Origin: JBNJEM01 sp051745935
GTDB lineage: Bacteria > Planctomycetota > Planctomycetia > Pirellulales > Pirellulaceae
DNA: 17,652 bases
Assembly: GCA_051745935.1 (NCBI GenBank)
Contig: JBNJEM010000081.1
Coordinates: 1-17,652, forward strand
Direction of reading: 5' to 3'
In this document: positions 13,288-17,652 of the stretch, one piece after another
Layout of the letters: the number at the start of each line of letters is the position of its first letter
Numbering within the stretch: the stretch's first letter is position 1
Translations under genes and position numbers: made by a program
The notes under the pieces: model-generated
The model's database searches: none
Told to the model about the DNA's origin: nothing
What the model saw: only the letters and a program-made list of their open reading frames with translations

Positions 13288-13470
13288 TCACCAGCCCTCA
13301 CGGGACCTCGTGGCGACAGCTAAGAAACCCAACGCGATGCTGATGATTCCAGCGCACAAAAGTAAGTAGCTCTGAATCGAGTGGTTGTTCCAAATCCTTC
13401 CAATAGAAAACACGTAAAGCAACAGCAACACGCCAATGGAGAACAGTGCGATTGTCGAGAACGTTTGCAT
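13288..13470 (-). CDS. Small membrane protein, hypothetical
   Basis: A 60-residue frame with two hydrophobic segments: about 4-23 (FSTIALFSIGVLLLLYVFSI) and about 33-53 (IQSYLLLCAGIISIALGFLA). They are separated by a short polar loop (GRIWNNHS), and the C terminus is basic. Composition and clean helix boundaries favour a real two-pass protein. The ribosome site is weak (GGA six bases before the ATG). No family was recognised. It follows the YcxB-like membrane gene on the same strand after about 130 bases. Confidence 0.5.
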   Translation of the reverse strand: MQTFSTIALFSIGVLLLLYVFSIGRIWNNHSIQSYLLLCAGIISIALGFLAVATRSREGW

Positions 13471-13602
13471 GCGTCCAGCTTTGTATTTTGAGACGAACGT
13501 CGCCCATCACCGGGCGGCGACGCAGGTCCGTCAATTTCAATTCCGTCCCACTTCGCCGCTCCGGTGCATGGCATAATTCTGTTGCCTTGGATACGAGCTG
13601 GA

Positions 13603-14151
13603 TTAACCACCTGCTTGGACCTCAACGCCGGAGCGTGCCGCGATTGTGTTGACAAACTCCCTGAACTCCGATTCAGTCGAGAACGCACGGCGTGGGACAA
13701 CGTAGGCTTCGATGCCGGCAGTGTAAATCAACAAATGCGATGGAGTTGTCACGACGCGCTCCACGGAAAACCAGTTGCGAGTTGTTGATCCGGATGGTCG
13801 GGTCTCGGTCAGCCCGTCGTCACCTGCATTCAATTCGCATTTTCCGTAGAATTCCTTGTTCTGGCCTTCACCCAGAAGCCGGTTCGACATCTGTCGCGTT
13901 CGCAGGCGTACGTAGGGGATCGCGAGCATGACGAACAATATCGGACCGAGTAACAACGGCCACATATCCATCGCCGTTTCAACTACCGGCTTGTCCGTCG
14001 TCACGAGAATGCCGACGGGCAGGACCATCATCGCACAAAAGGCAAAGGCCAGGCAGCCGACCCTTTGCCGTCGTGCCGCGGGCGATGACCGCTGGTGGTA
14101 CTCAATGAACGCGGCGAGATCGTCACGCGTCAACTCGTAGGTTGCTTTCAT
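13603..14151 (-). CDS. YcxB-like membrane protein
   Basis: A 182-residue protein from the ATG at 14151. YELTRDDLAAFIEYHQ opens it, the typical YcxB-family start, followed by two membrane helices (about 33-53 and 66-82). A C-terminal beta-rich part then has LTETRPSGSTTRNWFSVERVV, LLIYTAGIEAYVVPRRAF and SEFREFVNTI. The W-x-x-(V/I)-x-x-(V/I) and 'Y/F-I-P-x-R-x-F' pattern is the YcxB C-terminal signature. A TTG at 14166 would add five residues. The role of the family is unknown; it is membrane-bound with a cytoplasmic PH-like tail. Confidence 0.75.
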   Translation of the reverse strand: MKATYELTRDDLAAFIEYHQRSSPAARRQRVGCLAFAFCAMMVLPVGILVTTDKPVVETAMDMWPLLLGPILFVMLAIPYVRLRTRQMSNRLLGEGQNKEFYGKCELNAGDDGLTETRPSGSTTRNWFSVERVVTTPSHLLIYTAGIEAYVVPRRAFSTESEFREFVNTIAARSGVEVQAGG

Positions 14152-14166
14152 CGCGTTGAGGTCCAA

Positions 14167-14683
14167 CTCCCATCCACAGAACTATCAATTCATTGGCCTG
14201 CCGTCGAGTGATTAGCGAGGCGCTTTCCGCCTCGTTAATCCCCTCGTTCCTCGGCCTTGAGCATAACGCATGAATCGTGCGACAGGCAACATTCGAGGCA
14301 AGGTCGCGGCGCGCGGCCCGACCCTCACAATCAGGAAAGCTGTAACGACTAGGAAGACTCTTAGCCGCGGCTTCGGCAACCAAGACAAACTGCATGCCTG
14401 AGGGAAGATGGACTGTCGGCAGAGCGATCAAGAAACTTCAAGTATTTTTTTCGGCGCAACCCGTTGTGTGCTCGACGTTTCCGAAGACGGGCCGAAGATT
14501 CTTGCCATTTTGGGATTTGCCGACTTGCGCTTTATTCGGCACACTCGAAGTAGACGGTGCGCGAGCGCGGCGATGTTCCTTTGTGTTGCACACGATGCCA
14601 GCCGCGGGGGCGTATCGGTTTGCCGTGGAAGCGGGTGAGAGGTGAAGATTTAGGATTTCTCGTGTGCGGTGAGGTGAGATGAG
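14167..14683. other. Intergenic region with one strong hairpin
   Basis: It lies between two divergent genes, so promoters for both are expected here, but I could not identify a convincing -35/-10 pair. It holds the hairpin at 14210-14240 and a run of seven T at about 14443-14450. A ribosome site GAGGTG (14671-14676) precedes the next + gene. Frames here are not convincing. Confidence 0.4.
14210..14240. repeat. 13-bp hairpin
   Basis: GATTAGCGAGGCG (14210-14222), loop CTTTC, CGCCTCGTTAATC (14228-14240). One G-T pair is the only imperfection. No T tract follows on either strand, so a terminator role is uncertain; it lies upstream of the YcxB-like gene. Confidence 0.6.
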
Positions 14684-16039
14684 ATGTCGATGAAAACGAT
14701 CGTTTCTTTGTTGGTTGCGGCCACCATGACCGCTGGCGTGGTTCCGGGGGCTTCGGCCCAGGTATGCCAGGAGTACCGAATTGTCCGGGAAACGGCCTGG
14801 GAACCCGAGCAGGTCACGTCGTATCGTCTGCAGTACGAGACCGTGATGGAAGAACAGACCGTGACGGCGCGCAAACCGGTCTGGGAAACTGAAATGCGTG
14901 AACGCCGCTACACGGTTGCCAAGCCGGTCGTGGAAACCTCCGAGCGGGAAGAGCGGTATACGGTTCTCAAACCCGTTTGGGAGACGAAACATGAAACTCG
15001 GACTCGAACCCGGGTCCGTTACGTGACGGAAACGGCCGAGCGAGAGGAACGGGTGGTGGTCAACAAGCCGGTCCGCGAAACCCGGTATCGCGAAGAGCGG
15101 CATGTCGTACGACGCCCCGTCACTGAAACCGTGATGCAAGAACGCAATCACACGACGTACCAGCCCGTGACAACCATGCATACGCGGTATGTTGACCAGG
15201 GAGCCTACGTGCAACGATGGGCTTACAAACCGGGCGACACCAAGACACGTCTTCGGTGGCTACCACCGGGGACCTGTATTGATCCCGCGACGGGCCTGGC
15301 CGTGCACCGGCGACGCGGACTTCATTGGGTGGATGAAAAAGAGCCGGACAGTTATGTAGCGCAGCGCCAATACGTCCCGAACGTGGTGGCTCAAAAGGTT
15401 CCGGTCACCTCCTACGTGCCACAGGTGGTCACCGAAAAGGTTCCCGTTCAGCAAACTCGGTACGTGGACGAGGTTCAGGTGCGCAAGGTTCCCGTCGAAG
15501 TCCAGCGAACCGAACAGGAGGTCCAAGTGCGCAAGGTTCCTTACACGGTTCGCCGCCCGGTCACCGAGGAGGAAACATACGAGGTTCCCGTTCGCACTTG
15601 CCGCTGGGAGCGGCAAGAAATGGTCCGAAAAGTTCCCGTGACCACTCGCCGCATCCAATACGAGGAACGGGTGGAGCAAGTACCCGTGCAGGTTTGCAAA
15701 ACCGTCGTGGAAACCAAAAAAGTCATGGTCCCCCGCACCGTTGCGAAGTGGGTTCCCTACGTCACGACCCGCTACACGCCTCGCACGATCACCATGCGCG
15801 TGCCCATTGGCGGGACGCCGGTCATTCGTGAGTCCCCGATTTCCAGCTGTCCAGCCCCGGCGGCGGCCCCGTCAGCGCCCTCGGCGACCCCATCAACCGT
15901 GCCCGGTACGGAAAGTGAATCACAACAGAGCGGCACACCGAAGGACAGCGACCCAACCGGACAGCCCCAATTGGAGCCTTCGGAAGTGGAAAAGCCAGCG
16001 GAGCCCACTCCGGCCGACCCCGCGGACAAGCCGACCTGA
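14684..16039 (+). CDS. Secreted repetitive Val/Pro/Glu/Arg-rich protein
   Basis: A 451-residue protein with a Sec signal peptide (about 1-25: KTIVSLLVAATMTAGVVPGASA, cut before QVCQEY). The N half (about 30-170) contains about eight imperfect ~20-residue units with a Y-T-V-x-K-P-V-x-E-T-x-x-R-E-E-R pattern. A non-repetitive centre (about 175-225) has WLPPGTCIDPATGLAVHRRRG and three of the protein's few Cys are outside it. The C half (about 230-375) has units of V-R-K-V-P-V-x-x-x-R, and the end (about 385-451) is a Pro/Ser/Glu/Asp disordered tail. The alternation of charged and beta-branched residues suggests stacked beta strands. Similar proteins are frequent in planctomycete genomes as uncharacterised secreted proteins; a cell-wall or appendage role is inference. 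GAGGTG seven bases before the ATG at 14684 supports the start; ATG 14690 is an alternative. Confidence 0.8.
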   Translation: MSMKTIVSLLVAATMTAGVVPGASAQVCQEYRIVRETAWEPEQVTSYRLQYETVMEEQTVTARKPVWETEMRERRYTVAKPVVETSEREERYTVLKPVWETKHETRTRTRVRYVTETAEREERVVVNKPVRETRYREERHVVRRPVTETVMQERNHTTYQPVTTMHTRYVDQGAYVQRWAYKPGDTKTRLRWLPPGTCIDPATGLAVHRRRGLHWVDEKEPDSYVAQRQYVPNVVAQKVPVTSYVPQVVTEKVPVQQTRYVDEVQVRKVPVEVQRTEQEVQVRKVPYTVRRPVTEEETYEVPVRTCRWERQEMVRKVPVTTRRIQYEERVEQVPVQVCKTVVETKKVMVPRTVAKWVPYVTTRYTPRTITMRVPIGGTPVIRESPISSCPAPAAAPSAPSATPSTVPGTESESQQSGTPKDSDPTGQPQLEPSEVEKPAEPTPADPADKPT

Positions 16040-16056
16040 GGCGTGGAAAAGGTGAG

Positions 16057-16153
16057 TATATTTCAGGCGGTGGGATTTGTCCGGCTGGAAAGCTGCCCGG
16101 CGCAAGCCGTCCTCCCGTTGGTCGGACTCGCGGCGGACAAAATCATCCGCGAC
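16057..16153 (+). repeat. Dispersed 97-bp repeat, copy C
   Basis: It begins TATATTTCAGGCGG and ends ATCATCCGCGAC. It is the most diverged copy (6 differences from A, 8 from B), and in it the small TTTCC/GGAAA hairpin is imperfect. It lies 17 bases after the secreted-protein stop and 40 bases before the next gene's start. Confidence 0.9.
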
Positions 16154-16193
16154 TGGGTATGGTACGGCGATTCTGTTTTACGGCGACTCTGAC

Positions 16194-17396
16194 ATGTCCG
16201 ACGCGCACAAAGCGAGCTCGACCGGTATCCTGCAAGACCAATGCGTCGCTTTCGTGGGGAAATTGGGGGGCATGCCCCGGCGGGATGCCAAACGGCTGGT
16301 CCGAGAGCGAGGGGGCACGCCGGTGGATCGCGTGAGCCCGGATGTCGACCTGATCGTGGTTGGGGCTGACGAGTTGCCGTTGAACGAAGACAGCTTGCTG
16401 GATGAGTCCATTCGCGAGCTCGCGGCCGTGGGCAAGATCAGGATCATTTCGGAAACCGAGCTGTGGCGGCAACTCGGCATGATGGAAGCCGAGCCCCACA
16501 TGCAGCTGTACACGCCGGCCATGTTGGCCGACCTACTCGAAGTGCCGGTATCGATCATCCGTCGGTGGCATCGTCGCGGCTTGATCGTTCCGGCGCGTGA
16601 AGTCCGGCGGCTGCCGTACTTTGATTTCCAGGAAGTGGCGACGGCCCGGCAGTTGGCCGCGCTCCTGGCGGGCGGGGCGTCGCCCAACGCCGTGGAGCGG
16701 AAACTGGAGGAGCTGGCCCGGTATGTCCCGGACGTCGAGCGACCTCTGGCTCAGCTTTCAGTCATTGTTCAAGGGAAACAGCTGTTGTTGCGCCAGGGGG
16801 AAGGGCTGATCGAACCGAGCGGGCAACGCCGGATCGATTTCGATGCTCTTGAGCGGGAGGATGAATCTGGCGAGGTCCAAGACGAACACCAGGCAATACT
16901 TCCCCTGGCCATCGACGACGCATCATCAACCGATCCTCATGCTTTGTTGGCGATGGCGGCCGAGCAGGAAGAGGAAGGCAAGATCGAAGCGGCCATTGAT
17001 TTGTATCGGGCGGCGTTAGCCGCGGGGGGGCCGACGGCGGAGGCCTGTTTCCAACTGGCCGAACTGCTCTATCGCGCGGGCGACGTCCAGGCCGCTCGAG
17101 AACGGTACTATATGGCCGTGGAACTGGACGAGGATTACGTCGAAGCCCGGGCGAATCTAGGCTGCGTTTTGGCGGAAACGGGCCAACTGGAGTTGGCCGT
17201 GGCGGCCTTTCAGGGAACCTTGCGGTTTCATCGCGATTATCCCGATGTGCACTATCACCTGGCCCGCACGCTCGATGACCTCGGCCGGCGAGAGGAAGCC
17301 GAACGTCATTGGCAAGAATTCCTGGTTTTGGCTCCTAGCAGCCCCTGGTCCGCCGAAGCAAGACACCGGCTAGGCCGAGACCTCCCTCTGGAATAA
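16194..17396 (+). CDS. BRCT-MerR-type HTH-TPR fusion protein
   Basis: A 400-residue protein from ATG 16194. Residues 14-96 form a BRCT-like domain (CVAFVGKLGGMPRRDAKRLV, GG at 40-41, VDLIVVGADE, then a helix and W91). Residues 105-170 are a MerR-type winged helix (LYTPAMLADLLEVPVSIIRR, WHRRGLIVPAREVRRLPYFD, then FQEVATARQLAALL). Residues 247-382 hold about four TPR units (ALLAMAAEQEEEGKIEAAID; ACFQLAELLYRAGDVQAARE; ARANLGCVLAETGQLELAVA; VHYHLARTLDDLGRREEAER). An acidic linker (220-245) separates the parts. It is probably a DNA-associated regulator that recruits partners through the TPRs; the target is unknown. A longer frame opens at 16077, but its first 39 codons are mainly repeat copy C read as protein, so I reject that start. 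No ribosome site is evident. Confidence 0.85.
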   Translation: MSDAHKASSTGILQDQCVAFVGKLGGMPRRDAKRLVRERGGTPVDRVSPDVDLIVVGADELPLNEDSLLDESIRELAAVGKIRIISETELWRQLGMMEAEPHMQLYTPAMLADLLEVPVSIIRRWHRRGLIVPAREVRRLPYFDFQEVATARQLAALLAGGASPNAVERKLEELARYVPDVERPLAQLSVIVQGKQLLLRQGEGLIEPSGQRRIDFDALEREDESGEVQDEHQAILPLAIDDASSTDPHALLAMAAEQEEEGKIEAAIDLYRAALAAGGPTAEACFQLAELLYRAGDVQAARERYYMAVELDEDYVEARANLGCVLAETGQLELAVAAFQGTLRFHRDYPDVHYHLARTLDDLGRREEAERHWQEFLVLAPSSPWSAEARHRLGRDLPLE

Positions 17397-17652
17397 TTGT
17401 AACACTTTAGCCGTCTGAAATAGGATCCTAGCTTCGTGATCAGAAATCCCTTATGACGTACCCCGTTTAACCGCAAGGCCAGAGTCCGCTCGCACGCGCG
17501 TTGGACCGGCAAGGATCATGACGGCGGACGGCGGCCTGCGCGCTCCACAGGGCCGTTTTCCAACCCTCACTGCCTGGAAGAGCCTTACTTCAGTTCGCTA
17601 GAAAGTTACGAATAATTCACGGACCGCCGCTCCGGTAACGGAACCGGCTTCC
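17397..17652. other. Trailing intergenic sequence
   Basis: No gene, repeat or clear terminator was recognised after the TPR gene up to the window edge. Confidence 0.4.

Noticed and set aside
13498..13522. CGTCGCC/GGCGACG short inverted repeat
   Set aside because: Seven base pairs in GC-rich DNA with no T tract; not distinguishable from chance.
14438..15214. 258-codon - frame rich in His/Phe/Arg
   Set aside because: It is the antisense of the repetitive secreted protein and its upstream region; the apparent repeats are mirror images of the + strand repeats.

Overview
The window looks like a piece of a planctomycete chromosome, probably Pirellulales-like. I infer this from a BatA-type plus von Willebrand/glutamine-amidotransferase-like membrane gene pair, a secreted protein built of Val/Pro/Glu/Arg repeats, a BRCT-MerR-TPR fusion, RHS remnants and mostly weak Shine-Dalgarno sequences. 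The species cannot be named from sequence alone. No rRNA, tRNA or CRISPR array was seen.

Layout. (1) 1-4.9 kb, + strand: a dispersed 97-bp repeat, then two membrane-anchored VWA-type proteins with a 4-base ATGA overlap, clearly one operon. (2) 5.0-5.5 kb, - strand: a ParE/RelE-type toxin and its addiction-module antitoxin, with overlapping reading frames. (3) 5.5-9.0 kb: an accessory scar. It has a 52-bp near-perfect palindrome, a frameshifted RHS core with a Cys-rich HExxH tail, an intrinsic-terminator-like hairpin, the catalytic end of a tyrosine recombinase, an intact Rpn/PD-(D/E)XK family gene whose stop codon abuts that recombinase fragment in the same frame, and a second probable RHS scrap. 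(4) 9.0-11.2 kb: a lipoate-protein-ligase-like gene on -, then repeat copy 2 and a membrane-anchored HEAT-repeat protein on +. (5) 11.3-14.2 kb, - strand: a run of small accessory genes (DUF2442-like, DUF2442, DUF4160, a short conserved-looking protein, a DUF4258-like gene broken by two in-frame stops, a small membrane protein, a YcxB-like protein). Imperfect inverted repeats resembling integron attC sites separate several of them. (6) 14.7-17.4 kb, + strand: the repetitive secreted protein, repeat copy 3, and the BRCT-MerR-TPR protein.

The strongest cross-window signal is the 97-bp element. There are three gap-free copies at 92-96% identity by my reading, with a 37-nt invariant block, each in the gap just upstream of a + strand gene (one copy inverted). 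Other points of interest are the RHS/Rpn/recombinase rearrangement, the small-gene array with attC-like dyads, and the domain combination of the last gene. All family names come from reading motifs; no database search was run.
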